From Nitrosomonas eutropha (GTDB lineage Bacteria > Pseudomonadota > Gammaproteobacteria > Burkholderiales > Nitrosomonadaceae), in NCBI RefSeq assembly GCF_900116685.1, contig NZ_FPBL01000009.1, positions 1 through 64,000 on the forward strand: a stretch of DNA of 64,000 nucleotides, in the 5' to 3' direction. Each line of letters opens with the position of its first letter. The first letter of the stretch is position 1. The position numbers and the translations under genes are program-made. Under the pieces are notes generated by a model. That model saw only the letters and a program-made list of their open reading frames with translations. It made no database searches and was not told the DNA's origin. This document shows positions 6,723-16,270 of the stretch, piece by piece.

Positions 6723-8276
6723 TTAGCTGTTTGATTTAAATCGCCCGCCAAACCGGGTGTAGCGGTAACCGGAGTTTTTCTGATCGATCCAGCAATTGAG
6801 CAGGTGGCGGGCAGCAGGAATAATTTCCGACGCAGTCATGCCGACCGGACCGTGCTGCTGTTCCAGTAGCGCATCTGCTGCTGCACCGTGCAGATGGACA
6901 GCCAGCAGCAGTGCATTTTTCGGAGATAACCCCTGTACCAGCAACGCACCCAGAAAACCTGACAAGACATCACCGGTGCCGGCGGTGCTTAAACCGGGGT
7001 TGCCGCTGATATTGAAATGGCAATGTCCGTCCGGAAAAGCACAGATACTGCCCGCACCTTTCAGGACAACCGCACAATTAAACTGTCGAACAATGGTTTG
7101 GGCGGCTTCCAGCCGGTTGTGCTGTATTTTAACAGTGCTTGTACTCAGCAAACGGGCGGCTTCCGCCGGGTGAGGAGTAAGTATGGTGGAGGCTTTGCGT
7201 ACTTTGAGGCTGTCGCTTAGCTCTGTATAAGCAGCAATCAAGTTAAGTGCATCCGCATCCAGCACCAATGGCAGGCTGGTTTGCAGCGCTTGTTCCAGAT
7301 AAATGCACGCGGCGATTTCCCTCCCCAGGCCGGGGCCGATCACCAGGCAATCGAGAAAATCCAGCTCAAAAAAATCGGAAGGGGGACGCAACATCAACTC
7401 GGGTTGGGTCGGATCAACTACCGGCACACCCTCCTGCGTCAGCAACCCCAGATAAACTCGTCCTGCTCCCAGATTGAGTGCAGCACGCCCGGCCAGCAGA
7501 GCCGCGCCAATCATGCCGCTGGCTCCGCCCAGAATACCGAGCCTGCCGTAAGTCCCTTTATGGCTGTTTGCTCGTCGAGGGGGCGGCAATCTCGGAGTGA
7601 TGCTCGCTTTGTCCAGCAACCAGTTGTGCGGGGCAATCAGCGCGACGGTATCCAGTTCCAGATCACATACAATAATTTCGCCGCAATAATCGCAGCCGTC
7701 ATGCGTCAGCAAGCCTGGCTTGAGTGCGATGAAAGTAACCGTGATCGCTGCCCTGACCGCAACCTCCAACACACGGCCGGAATCGCTCAGCAAACCACTG
7801 GGAATATCGAGCGCCAGCACCGGCAGACTGAGTTGATTGATCTGATTAATGAGCTGCTGGTATTTTTCTTCCGGCGGGCGGGTTTCATTCAAACCGATAC
7901 CAAACAAGCCGTCGATTACAGCATCCCATTGGCCATCTGGAATGTCCTGATGGATCGTTTCACCGGTAGATTGCCATTGTTTCAGTGCCTGTCTGGCATC
8001 CTGTGACAGTCGCTCGGGTTCACCCGTAAAGATCAACGTTACCTGTTTTCCCCAGCCATGCAAATGGCGCGCAACCACCAACGCATCCCCGCCGTTATTG
8101 CCCGGCCCGGCCAGAATCAATATCCGGTGATGGTTACCTGCCAGCAATCGGGTTTTGGCAATTTCTGCCGCTGCCAATCCCGCCTTCTCCATCAATGGCG
8201 GTGGATTAGGTATGGACAGTACTAACGATTCGATCTCGCGAATTTCGGCGGTAGTGCAGACGAGCGTGCTATTCAT
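6723..8276 (-). CDS. nnr: Bifunctional NAD(P)HX epimerase / ADP-dependent NAD(P)HX dehydratase
   Basis: A 517-residue fusion of YjeF_N (epimerase, residues about 1-215) and YjeF_C (ribokinase-like dehydratase, about 225-500). The N-terminal half shows the GPGNNGGDALVVARHL nucleotide loop and ALDIPSGLL; the C-terminal half shows GGASGMIGAALLAGRAALN, LTPHPAEAARLL, VVLKGAGS and NPGLSTAGTGDVLSGF with the catalytic Asp in GTGDVLSG. It repairs hydrated NADH/NADPH, converting the R and S epimers and then dehydrating them with ADP or ATP. The length is normal for the fused bacterial form. It stands apart from neighbours; the GFA-family gene lies 68 bp upstream in the same direction. Confidence 0.95.
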   Translation of the reverse strand: MNSTLVCTTAEIREIESLVLSIPNPPPLMEKAGLAAAEIAKTRLLAGNHHRILILAGPGNNGGDALVVARHLHGWGKQVTLIFTGEPERLSQDARQALKQWQSTGETIHQDIPDGQWDAVIDGLFGIGLNETRPPEEKYQQLINQINQLSLPVLALDIPSGLLSDSGRVLEVAVRAAITVTFIALKPGLLTHDGCDYCGEIIVCDLELDTVALIAPHNWLLDKASITPRLPPPRRANSHKGTYGRLGILGGASGMIGAALLAGRAALNLGAGRVYLGLLTQEGVPVVDPTQPELMLRPPSDFFELDFLDCLVIGPGLGREIAACIYLEQALQTSLPLVLDADALNLIAAYTELSDSLKVRKASTILTPHPAEAARLLSTSTVKIQHNRLEAAQTIVRQFNCAVVLKGAGSICAFPDGHCHFNISGNPGLSTAGTGDVLSGFLGALLVQGLSPKNALLLAVHLHGAAADALLEQQHGPVGMTASEIIPAARHLLNCWIDQKNSGYRYTRFGGRFKSNS

Positions 8277-8344
8277 CAGGAGCAGGATTACTCGTGTATT
8301 TATTTATCCCGACGTTGCTATCGATGATATAGCCCATCTTGATA

Positions 8345-8779
8345 TTATTCTTCCACACTCTCGCCTGACCCACCCATCTCCTTTGGCAGATCTTTCATTT
8401 TTGGCAATCCGTCTCTGATGTGCAATACCGTTTCCTGATAATGCACATGCACTTGGGGTGCATAAGGCAGTCCGGGTAGTAATGCTGCATAAACATCGAT
8501 GAGTCCCATGCCTGGATGATCTGTAAAAAGATGGCCACCACAGGTTTGACACCATTTACGATAACTTCCTAGCGTCTTGTTATAGGTTCCAATGTTGTCA
8601 GCACCCTGCGTAATTTTGACTGCCTCAGGCTGCCACAAAGTAAACGCATTGACCGGCCCCGCAGACCAGTGCCGGCATGATTCACAATGGCAATAACCCA
8701 TAGCGGCGGGTTCTCCAGTAACTGTGAATTGAACTGCGCCACAAAAACAGCTGCAGGCATAAGATTTTTCATTCTTCAT
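8345..8779 (-). CDS. GFA/CENP-V family zinc protein
   Basis: A 144-residue protein with the conserved cysteine pattern of the Gfa (glutathione-dependent formaldehyde-activating enzyme) fold: CSCFCGAVQF near the N-terminus, CHCESCRHWSAGP with the HCxxCR cluster, and WCQTCGGHLF. These residues bind two zinc ions. The founding member was proposed to condense glutathione with formaldehyde, but most homologues have no proven substrate, so the activity is not established here. It lies 92 bp downstream of the small GDCCVxC zinc-ribbon gene and on the same strand. Confidence 0.85.
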   Translation of the reverse strand: MKNEKSYACSCFCGAVQFTVTGEPAAMGYCHCESCRHWSAGPVNAFTLWQPEAVKITQGADNIGTYNKTLGSYRKWCQTCGGHLFTDHPGMGLIDVYAALLPGLPYAPQVHVHYQETVLHIRDGLPKMKDLPKEMGGSGESVEE

Positions 8780-8871
8780 GCAATTCCTCCAAAATAATTG
8801 GCAACTTGAGAACAGATTGTTTCTTTCGCTTCACAACCCCGCCTCACAACCTCCATACGCATATTATGCGC

Positions 8872-9084
8872 TCAGGTACAGCAAGACTGGCTTCGTTGTT
8901 TGGGCGGGCATGCGGCGGTACCGTACGAACAGAATACACAACAATCACCTGGCAATGGATGCAGCAGGGTATGGCACGATTTGCATTCGTAATACCACTG
9001 ACAGGCATCGGTTGGCATTTCCTCGGTTTCTTTATGCCCGCAATGCGGGCAGGTAATGGTTGACTGGGTAATCACACCGTTCAT
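8872..9084 (-). CDS. Small GDCCVxC-domain zinc-ribbon protein
   Basis: A 70-residue cysteine-rich protein: TCPHCGH (first CxxC), CKSCHTLL (second CxxC), then the family signature GDCCVFCSYGTAACP and a terminal CC. It belongs to the GDCCVxC family of short proteins, some members of which carry selenocysteine at this motif and which often occur near metal-resistance genes; no mer genes are visible here. The zinc-ribbon reading (four cysteines in two CxxC knuckles) is direct from sequence, the function is unknown. It lies between the dihaem cytochrome gene (26 bp upstream) and the GFA gene on the minus strand, and may be co-transcribed with either. Confidence 0.8.
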   Translation of the reverse strand: MNGVITQSTITCPHCGHKETEEMPTDACQWYYECKSCHTLLHPLPGDCCVFCSYGTAACPPKQRSQSCCT

Positions 9085-9110
9085 ATACGAAACTCATAAA
9101 ATAATCGAGA

Positions 9111-10679
9111 TCAGCGGGTCTTCAGAAATTCGATCAGCGCATATTTATCTTCATCCAATAGTTCTGCTCCAAAGTAGTGCCCTTGATTTTCAGAGAGATC
9201 CGGGCAGAGATTTTTGCCAGTACCGGGATCAAGGCTCGCAAATTGAGCAATAGGAGTTCCGGCGGGAAGTGTAACGACACCAGATGGGGTTGGCAGTTGT
9301 ACCAGATCAGTCGTGCGCAGGATCGAACCAGGCTCATCTCGTTTATCAGGATTCAGCAACAGATCCATTGCATCCTCGTATGCCGTGATACGACCAGCCA
9401 CTGACGGATCGCCGATGCTTTGGCCCAGCCTGTTATTGTGAAAGAAAGGAGCAGTTGCCCAAATACCTGCAAGAGGCATGTCACGGTAAAAACCTGGCCC
9501 GCCGGTCGGCCGTTCTTTATATTGATCTGAAGAAAATGCAGCCCAGATATGGCCACCCATCCAGTTAGTCGTACGGGCACGACAGCTATTCGTACCAATC
9601 TCAGCAAAAGGATGAACCAGATCGTCAGAGAGAACATTTCGTCTTGGCGAACGGTCTCCATTGGAATGGCATGATTCGCATGCCTGAGAAAAGACTTTCT
9701 TACCCTTCCTTACAACTTTCCAATCGATATAACGTGCGCCTTGCGGGGCACGCACCAGGTGTGGGGCACGTGGCGTTTGTAAAAACGTGCAGAGCTTGCC
9801 TACCGACTCTTCTGCTTGCAGGAGCTCTGGGCAAACCTGTCTGCATTCTGCAAGGTTAATGGGCGTTTGGCTCCCGTCAGGACCGTTGGCAAGATGCCCA
9901 ACCATGCATTCTGCAGCGCACATACCAATGTTGAAATAGACACGAAGTGCCGCCTGTTCACAGCCGATATCATCTTCTCCTCCCTGCCCGTTACGATGAA
10001 CACGAGCAGGCTCACCATCAGCGGTCACATCAAAAAATGGGCGATTGGGTAGTGACCAGATCGGCGTAATCATTCCCGGATTATTAATATGATCATTTTC
10101 CAGTAAAGTAGTATCTACAGTACCAAGAGCCCAGCTGGAAAAGATTTGATAGCGAGGGTCGTGCGGCGAAAGATGGCTCTTAAAAAGCCTGTCAATCCGC
10201 AGATACTGGTTGCCGACAGTAGGATGAATGTTTCTTTCTTGTGGATTATTTGGATTTGAAGGAGGATGAACCGGATCAAACCCGGCATGACAAGCGGCAC
10301 AGGTGATCCCTATAAGCGGAGGCCCTCCTGATGGATTTGGAAATTTGCGCACGCCTATGACACCAGCGGACTCAGGATCTGTACATCGATCGAAATAGCC
10401 CGTGGACGCATCACCCGGGGTGCAGTCTGGATCATTAATAACCCCGTACTCATCAAACCGACTATCCCGTGGCCAGGTTAACATCTGATCAAAGCCAATC
10501 TGGAAATTGAAGGGAGCATTAGGCAAGATAAGACTAAAAAAACGCTCACCTCCAAAAGTACTGTTGAACCAGATATTGCGCCCTTCTGCAGCATCCCTTT
10601 TATTTCCTGCAAAACATACTGCAGTTGTGAGTAAAACCATCACAACATACAACAGAGCGGCGGGTAGTATCTTTTTCAT
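9111..10679 (-). CDS. Periplasmic dihaem c-type cytochrome, MauG/RoxA-like
   Basis: A 522-residue precursor with a Sec signal (residues 1-24, ending CFAG). Two haem-c sites are visible: CAACH at 127-131 and CESCH at 334-338. The C-terminal part has GIWATAPFFHNNRLG (about 405-419), close to the APYLHNGSVPTL segment of bacterial dihaem peroxidase/MauG and rubber oxygenase RoxA proteins. There are many additional cysteines (for example CAAEC and CRQVCP near 254-283), unusual for a CcpA-type peroxidase and suggesting disulfides. The likely role is periplasmic redox chemistry; substrate unknown. Upstream, a purine-rich ribosome-binding site (aggaggac) precedes the ATG, and a MITE-like repeat ends 28 bp before it. 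Confidence 0.8.
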   Translation of the reverse strand: MKKILPAALLYVVMVLLTTAVCFAGNKRDAAEGRNIWFNSTFGGERFFSLILPNAPFNFQIGFDQMLTWPRDSRFDEYGVINDPDCTPGDASTGYFDRCTDPESAGVIGVRKFPNPSGGPPLIGITCAACHAGFDPVHPPSNPNNPQERNIHPTVGNQYLRIDRLFKSHLSPHDPRYQIFSSWALGTVDTTLLENDHINNPGMITPIWSLPNRPFFDVTADGEPARVHRNGQGGEDDIGCEQAALRVYFNIGMCAAECMVGHLANGPDGSQTPINLAECRQVCPELLQAEESVGKLCTFLQTPRAPHLVRAPQGARYIDWKVVRKGKKVFSQACESCHSNGDRSPRRNVLSDDLVHPFAEIGTNSCRARTTNWMGGHIWAAFSSDQYKERPTGGPGFYRDMPLAGIWATAPFFHNNRLGQSIGDPSVAGRITAYEDAMDLLLNPDKRDEPGSILRTTDLVQLPTPSGVVTLPAGTPIAQFASLDPGTGKNLCPDLSENQGHYFGAELLDEDKYALIEFLKTR

Positions 10680-10707
10680 GCTGTCCTCCTTCCTAAAAGC
10701 AAGTATT

Positions 10708-10829
10708 TGAAGGGCGCATTACGGCGTTGAAATTGAACTCAAAATACTCATATATTTTAAGTATGCTCCGCTTTCTCGTTCAATTTTGCCTTGCGCTGCA
10801 TCCCTTGATCGAGACCTTGAACAGGTTCT
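10708..10829. repeat. MITE-like palindromic element, copy 1 (left end missing)
   Basis: About 122 bp from GAAGGGCGCATTACGGCG to TTGAACAGGTTCT. It matches copies at 49572-49714 and 53136-53281 but lacks the leading 20-odd bases that hold the left inverted terminus AACCTGTTCAA. The interior retains the imperfect AAATTGAAC/GTTCAATTT inverted pair and an eroded apical palindrome. It sits 28 bp upstream of the dihaem cytochrome start. The rest of 10830-11020, up to purL, shows no gene. Confidence 0.8.
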
Positions 10830-11020
10830 GAGGAATATATAAAAAATGACAGATGGAAATAACCAAGTCAAGGTTAATAAGAGATATTCTGAATTTCGTA
10901 TGAACGGAAAAACTGCAACTATTGATTCATGTGATCAGTTTCTGGTTTTTTCCCCAACCTAATCATCCTACAATAATCTGGCGATGGGTTACTCGTGTAA
11001 AATCATATCTTTTCATTTAA

Positions 11021-14000
11021 TTGGCTACATTCCTGATGTTGCAATTTCACGGGCGCAATGCGCTTTCTCCTTTTCGTCTGGAACGCTTGTTTTATTCAAT
11101 TCAGGCAATCGTACCGCAAGTTTCCGGTATTACTGCTGATTACCACTATTTTTGCCAGATACGGCACGATTTAGCGCAGGAAGAAGCCAATCGGCTGCGA
11201 CAGTTGCTCGATGTCGATGAGGTAACAATACCGCTTTCCCCGGACGACGAGCTGTTGCTGGTTGTACCTCGCCCCGGCACCATTTCGCCGTGGTCGTCTA
11301 AAGCAACTGATATTGCGCATTGCTGCGGCTTAGATAACATCGAGCGATTGGAACGTGGTATTGCCTTTGGGCTTCGTCACCAGGCAACACTGCTGCCTGA
11401 GCAATTGCTGCAAATTGAAGCGTGTCTGCATGATCGCATGACTGAAGTGGTACTGCATGCACTGGATGAAGCCACCATTCTGTTTCATCATGCTGAACCA
11501 GGCACACTTGGTGAAATTGATGTAACCGGCAAGGGAATAGATGCGCTGTTGCAGGCCAATCGGGCAATGGGGCTAGCGCTGTCCGCCGATGAAATCGATT
11601 ATCTGCTGGATTATTTTACTCGCATCCAGCGTAATCCAACTGATGTTGAGCTGATGATGTTTGCTCAGGCCAACTCGGAGCATTGTCGCCACAAGATTTT
11701 TAATGCTGACTGGGTGATCGATGGCATGCAGCAACCCCATTCACTGTTTGGCATGATCCGGCATACGCATCAGCGCCACCCTGAACATACCATTGTTGCC
11801 TACGCAGATAACGCCGCCATTCTGGAAGGAGAAACTGTTGAGCGGTTTTACCCCGGGCAAGGCAATACATACAGATACGAACCGGAACTGACTCATTGGT
11901 TAATCAAGGTGGAGACGCATAATCATCCGACAGCCATTTCACCTTTTCCAGGTGCAGCAACCGGCGTAGGGGGCGAAATTCGCGATGAAGGTGCCACCGG
12001 ATCTGGCGCGAAACCCAAGGCTGGCCTAACCGGATTCAGTGTATCTAACCTGCGAATTCCTGAGGCCATCCAACCCTGGGAGACCAATGATTATGGCAAA
12101 CCGGGGCATATTGCCTCTGCACTGGACATTATGTTGACTGCCCCGATTGGTGGTGCGGCATTCAGTAATGAATTCGGCCGTCCCAATCTGGCAGGTTATT
12201 TCCGCACGTATGAAGTGGAAGTCAGCGGCCAGATGCGCGGCTATCACAAACCTATCATGCTGGCAGGCGGCATCGGCCAGATTTCCGCCTTGCACACTGC
12301 CAAAGAACCTTTCCCGCCAGGAACTTTGCTGATCCACCTGGGAGGCCCAGGCATGGCTATCGGATTGGGTGGTGGTGCGGCATCCAGTATGGATGCCGGC
12401 ACCAATGAAGAAGCGCTTGATTTCAACTCGGTACAGCGGGGTAATGCCGAAATGCAGCGGCGTGCGCAAGAGGTAATTGATCGCTGCTGGCAACTGGCAC
12501 GCAGCGGACAACCCAATCCGATTCTGGCCATTCACGATGTGGGTGCTGGTGGACTTTCCAATGCCTTGCCCGAGCTGGTATATGGCGCAGAGCGTGGTGG
12601 CCAATTTGATCTACGTGCAGTTCCCTCTGATGAACCGGGCATGTCGCCCCTGCAGATCTGGTGCAATGAAGCACAGGAGCGTTATGTGCTTGCCATTCAT
12701 CCGCAATCCTTGTCTCTATTCCAGGCAATTTGCGAACGCGAGCGCTGCCCGTTTGCTGTTGTCGGTGAAGCACTGACAGAGCCGCAACTGATTGTGGCGG
12801 ATGAACATTCGGCCATTCATCCGGCGGATATTCCTTTATCCATACTGCTGGGCAAGCCACCCAAAATGGTGCGCGATGTAAAACGTATCCGCCCTGCCCC
12901 TGCTCCTCTGGACAAAACCGGTATACGCTTGCAGGAAGCGGCCAGTCGCGTTCTGCGTTTGCCAGCAGTGGCCAATAAATCCTTTCTGATTACGATTGGT
13001 GATCGCACCGTTGGTGGTCAGACGGCACGCGATCAGATGATTGGCCCGTGGCAAGTGCCAGTAGCTGACGTCGCCGTTACCACCTCGGGCTTTCAGACGT
13101 ATCTGGGCGAAGCATTCGCGCTGGGTGAACGTACACCGTTGGCTGTAATTAATGCTGCCAGTTCCGCACGCATGGCGGTGGGAGAAGCGATTACCAATCT
13201 GGCGGCTGCCGTCATTGCTGATCTGGGAATCGTCCGCTTATCTGCCAACTGGATGGCGGCTGCCGGGCATCCGGGTGAGGATAGCGCATTGTATGACGCC
13301 GTGCATGCGGTGGCGATGGAGCTATGTCCGCAACTGGGGATCAGCATTCCGGTTGGCAAGGATTCATTGTCGATGAAAACCAACTGGCATGATGCGCAAC
13401 CAAAGGAAGTGATTGCTCCGCTTTCGCTGATTGTTTCGGCATTTGCCAAAGTTTCCGATGTGCGTAAAACGCTTACCCCGCAACTGCGATTGGATAAAGG
13501 TGAAACCGAGCTGGTTTTGCTTGATTTGGGTAACGGCAAGAACCGGCTGGGTGGATCAGCGCTGGCGCAGGTTTACGGACAGTCGGGTAATGACGCACCT
13601 GATCTGGAAAGCCCGGAGCAACTCAAAGCTTTTTTCAATGCGATTCAAACACTCAATGACAAAGGGCTGCTGCTGGCCTACCACGATCGCTCTGATGGCG
13701 GGCTGTTCACCACGTTATGTGAAATGGCATTTGCTGGGCATTGTGGTGTCAGCATCGCACTGGATACACTGATCTCCAGGCCAATTGATACTGTGGATGC
13801 ACAAATGCTGCCGACTTTGTTTAGCGAGGAACTGGGCGCTGTTATCCAGATTGAAACCCAACATCATGCTGCAGTGATGACTATTCTGGCGGAGGCAGGA
13901 TTGGGACAAGCTAACCACCTGATCGGCCACCCGAATCGTCAGGATGACATCCAGTTAACGTATGACGGCAAGGTGATCTTTCAGGAAAAACGTGTGGCGC

Positions 14001-14938
14001 TACAACGTATCTGGTCGGAAACCAGCTTTCAGATGCAAAAACTGCGTGATCATCCCGGATGCGCGCAACAGGAATTTGATCGACTTCTGGATGCAGATGA
14101 TCCGGGGCTGCATGTGCACCTGACGTTTTCACTGGATGAGTCTGCTTCTGCGCCAGGCATCCTTGCCAACCGTCCCGCAGTGGCTATTCTGCGTGAACAG
14201 GGAGTAAACGGCCAGGTAGAAATGGCTGCTGCTTTTGATCGTGCCGGATTCGACACCGTAGATGTCCACATGAGTGACATTTTATCCGGACGGGTGAAAC
14301 TGACCGAATACAAGGGATTGGTCGCCGGCGGTGGATTCTCTTACGGTGACGTGCTGGGTGCAGGTCGGGGGTGGGCACAATCCATTTTGTTCAATGCCCG
14401 GGCACGAGATGAATTCGCTGCCTTCTTTACCCGTACCGATACCTTTACGCTGGGAGTATGCAATGGTTGTCAGATGATGAGCCACCTGCAGGCTATCATT
14501 CCCGGAACCACTCATTGGCCTCGTTTCGAGCGTAACCGTTCCGAGCAGTTTGAAGCACGTTTTGTCATGGCTAAAATCGGGAACAGCCCTTCTCTATTTT
14601 TTAATGGCATGGCCGAAAGTCGCTTGCCCATCACCGTTGCGCATGGTGAAGGGTTGGCGGTATTTCGCGATAACGGGCAATTGCTCGCAGCACAGCCCTA
14701 TATCGCGCTGCAGTTTGTCAATAACCGGGGTGAACTTACAGAAACTTACCCGCTCAATCCCAATGGCTCGCCTGCTGGTATTACCGGCATGACTTCAACT
14801 GATGGCCGGGTAACCATCCTGATGCCGCATCCGGAAAGAATATTCCGCACCGTGCAGCATTCGTGGCACCCCGACAATTGGCCGGAAGATGCTCCCTGGA
14901 TAAAAATGTTCAGGAACGCCCGCAAGTGGGTGGGTTGA
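11021..14938 (+). CDS. purL: Phosphoribosylformylglycinamidine synthase, large single-chain form
   Basis: A product of about 1300 residues, the length of the single-chain proteobacterial FGAM synthase that uses ATP and glutamine in step four of purine synthesis. Visible: the N-terminal PurS-like domain; FGAM core motifs such as [35 protein letters not shown] and [14 protein letters not shown]; and a C-terminal class I glutaminase with nucleophile [10 protein letters not shown] and the PHPERIF segment carrying His and Glu of the triad. The frame opens with TTG at 11021; an ATG at 11036 ([13 protein letters not shown]) matches the usual start of homologues and may be the true one, shortening the protein by five residues. 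Monocistronic. Confidence 0.95.
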   Translation: MATFLMLQFHGRNALSPFRLERLFYSIQAIVPQVSGITADYHYFCQIRHDLAQEEANRLRQLLDVDEVTIPLSPDDELLLVVPRPGTISPWSSKATDIAHCCGLDNIERLERGIAFGLRHQATLLPEQLLQIEACLHDRMTEVVLHALDEATILFHHAEPGTLGEIDVTGKGIDALLQANRAMGLALSADEIDYLLDYFTRIQRNPTDVELMMFAQANSEHCRHKIFNADWVIDGMQQPHSLFGMIRHTHQRHPEHTIVAYADNAAILEGETVERFYPGQGNTYRYEPELTHWLIKVETHNHPTAISPFPGAATGVGGEIRDEGATGSGAKPKAGLTGFSVSNLRIPEAIQPWETNDYGKPGHIASALDIMLTAPIGGAAFSNEFGRPNLAGYFRTYEVEVSGQMRGYHKPIMLAGGIGQISALHTAKEPFPPGTLLIHLGGPGMAIGLGGGAASSMDAGTNEEALDFNSVQRGNAEMQRRAQEVIDRCWQLARSGQPNPILAIHDVGAGGLSNALPELVYGAERGGQFDLRAVPSDEPGMSPLQIWCNEAQERYVLAIHPQSLSLFQAICERERCPFAVVGEALTEPQLIVADEHSAIHPADIPLSILLGKPPKMVRDVKRIRPAPAPLDKTGIRLQEAASRVLRLPAVANKSFLITIGDRTVGGQTARDQMIGPWQVPVADVAVTTSGFQTYLGEAFALGERTPLAVINAASSARMAVGEAITNLAAAVIADLGIVRLSANWMAAAGHPGEDSALYDAVHAVAMELCPQLGISIPVGKDSLSMKTNWHDAQPKEVIAPLSLIVSAFAKVSDVRKTLTPQLRLDKGETELVLLDLGNGKNRLGGSALAQVYGQSGNDAPDLESPEQLKAFFNAIQTLNDKGLLLAYHDRSDGGLFTTLCEMAFAGHCGVSIALDTLISRPIDTVDAQMLPTLFSEELGAVIQIETQHHAAVMTILAEAGLGQANHLIGHPNRQDDIQLTYDGKVIFQEKRVALQRIWSETSFQMQKLRDHPGCAQQEFDRLLDADDPGLHVHLTFSLDESASAPGILANRPAVAILREQGVNGQVEMAAAFDRAGFDTVDVHMSDILSGRVKLTEYKGLVAGGGFSYGDVLGAGRGWAQSILFNARARDEFAAFFTRTDTFTLGVCNGCQMMSHLQAIIPGTTHWPRFERNRSEQFEARFVMAKIGNSPSLFFNGMAESRLPITVAHGEGLAVFRDNGQLLAAQPYIALQFVNNRGELTETYPLNPNGSPAGITGMTSTDGRVTILMPHPERIFRTVQHSWHPDNWPEDAPWIKMFRNARKWVG

Positions 14939-14993
14939 GAATATTTCCAAACATTGGTTTTCGTATAAATACTTAAAAATACATAACAAGATA

Positions 14994-16262
14994 ATGATTG
15001 ATTTAAAGTCCGCTCGGCAATTTGTCATCCCCGGTTTACTGTTGCTGGGAGGAATGGTGAATATTTCTGATCTTGCCGCCCAAACCAGTTCAGAGAAAAA
15101 AACAGTTTCTGCCAGTAAGCAGATCACATCGGACAAATGTGTTCCGGTTGCAAGCTGGGTAATTCCCGGTAAAGGGGAAACAACACTGTCCAGCGTAATG
15201 GCGTCAGTAAAGGACAAATCAGTGGTGTTACTTGGTGAGATGCACGCTAATCCCGAACATCATCGCTGGCAACTGCAAATGCTGGCTACTTTGTACGCTG
15301 CACGCCCGGACATGGTAATCGGCTTTGAGATGTTTCCGCGCCGGGTACAGAAAATTCTGGATCAATGGGTGGCTGGAAAGCTGACAGAATCCGAATTTCT
15401 GGCCCGATCTGAATGGCAATCAGTTTGGAATACGGATGCCAGCCTGTATCTGCCGCTGTTTCACTTTGCGCGGATGAATCGCATTCCAATGCGTGCTCTT
15501 AACATTGATATTGCGCTGAGACGGGCTGTCACCACCAATGGATTCGATGGTGTACCGGAAAAAGATCGGGAGGGCGTTACGCGACCAGTACCTCCCGCAC
15601 CGGAATATCTGGAATTTTTGCTGCCCATTTATGCACAACATGGTCGCCCAACCCATAAATCTGCTGAAAAAGCTCAGAAACCAAATACTTACGATCCCGA
15701 TTTTCTGCGGTTTGTTGTCAGTCAGCAATTATGGGATCGGGCGATGGCACAGGAGATTCATACTGTACTCAGCAATTATGACAAGCACAAAAATCCGCTG
15801 GTGGTAGGCATCATGGGATCCGGCCATATACTGAAAGGCTTTGGTGTACCTCACCAGCTAAAAGATCTGGGTGTAAAAAAAATTGCTACACTGCTGCCGT
15901 GGGATACCAATCGATCCTGCAAGCCACTGGTTGAAGGTTATGCTGATGCAGTATTTGGCCTGATGCCATTTACATCGGCATCCGCCGCCCCTTTGCAGCA
16001 GCGTTTGGGTGTCGGCTTTGAGTTCAGCAAGAGAACCGGTGGAGCACTCGTGTTGCAAGTCGAAAAACAGAGCATTGCTGAATCTGCCGGATTACAGGCT
16101 GGAGACGTAATCCTTGAAATGGCTGGCAGCACCCTTCAGGAAAGCAGCGATGTGATTGCTGCGGTTAAACGCCAGGCACCGGGTACCTGGCTGCCCCTGA
16201 AAGTACTGCGGGAAGGTGTCATCATTGAAATCATTGCGAAATTCCCGCCTTTAGTGAAATAA
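14994..16262 (+). CDS. ChaN-like haem-binding protein with C-terminal PDZ domain
   Basis: A 422-residue exported protein: signal-like N-terminus (GLLLLGGMVNISDLAAQ), then a ChaN/DUF399 domain (about 65-310) with VVLLGEMHANPEHHRWQ, IGFEMFPRRVQ and VVGIMGSGHILKGFGVP, and a C-terminal PDZ domain (about 335-420) with GALVLQVEKQSIAESAGLQA and GDVILEM. ChaN proteins are surface lipoproteins that stack haem pairs and are linked to iron uptake. The fusion to PDZ, known in some proteobacteria, suggests docking to a partner protein. I see no clear lipobox. It follows purL by 55 bp and may be expressed separately. Function beyond haem binding is inference. Confidence 0.75.
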   Translation: MIDLKSARQFVIPGLLLLGGMVNISDLAAQTSSEKKTVSASKQITSDKCVPVASWVIPGKGETTLSSVMASVKDKSVVLLGEMHANPEHHRWQLQMLATLYAARPDMVIGFEMFPRRVQKILDQWVAGKLTESEFLARSEWQSVWNTDASLYLPLFHFARMNRIPMRALNIDIALRRAVTTNGFDGVPEKDREGVTRPVPPAPEYLEFLLPIYAQHGRPTHKSAEKAQKPNTYDPDFLRFVVSQQLWDRAMAQEIHTVLSNYDKHKNPLVVGIMGSGHILKGFGVPHQLKDLGVKKIATLLPWDTNRSCKPLVEGYADAVFGLMPFTSASAAPLQQRLGVGFEFSKRTGGALVLQVEKQSIAESAGLQAGDVILEMAGSTLQESSDVIAAVKRQAPGTWLPLKVLREGVIIEIIAKFPPLVK

Positions 16263-16270
16263 ACGGGAAA

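Noticed and set aside
7281-8006. 241-codon plus-strand frame inside the NAD(P)HX repair gene
   Set aside because: Shadow frame opposite a well-supported gene; composition is Gln/Arg-rich and unlike any family.
12026-12604. 192-codon minus-strand frame within purL
   Set aside because: Antisense shadow of a conserved gene.
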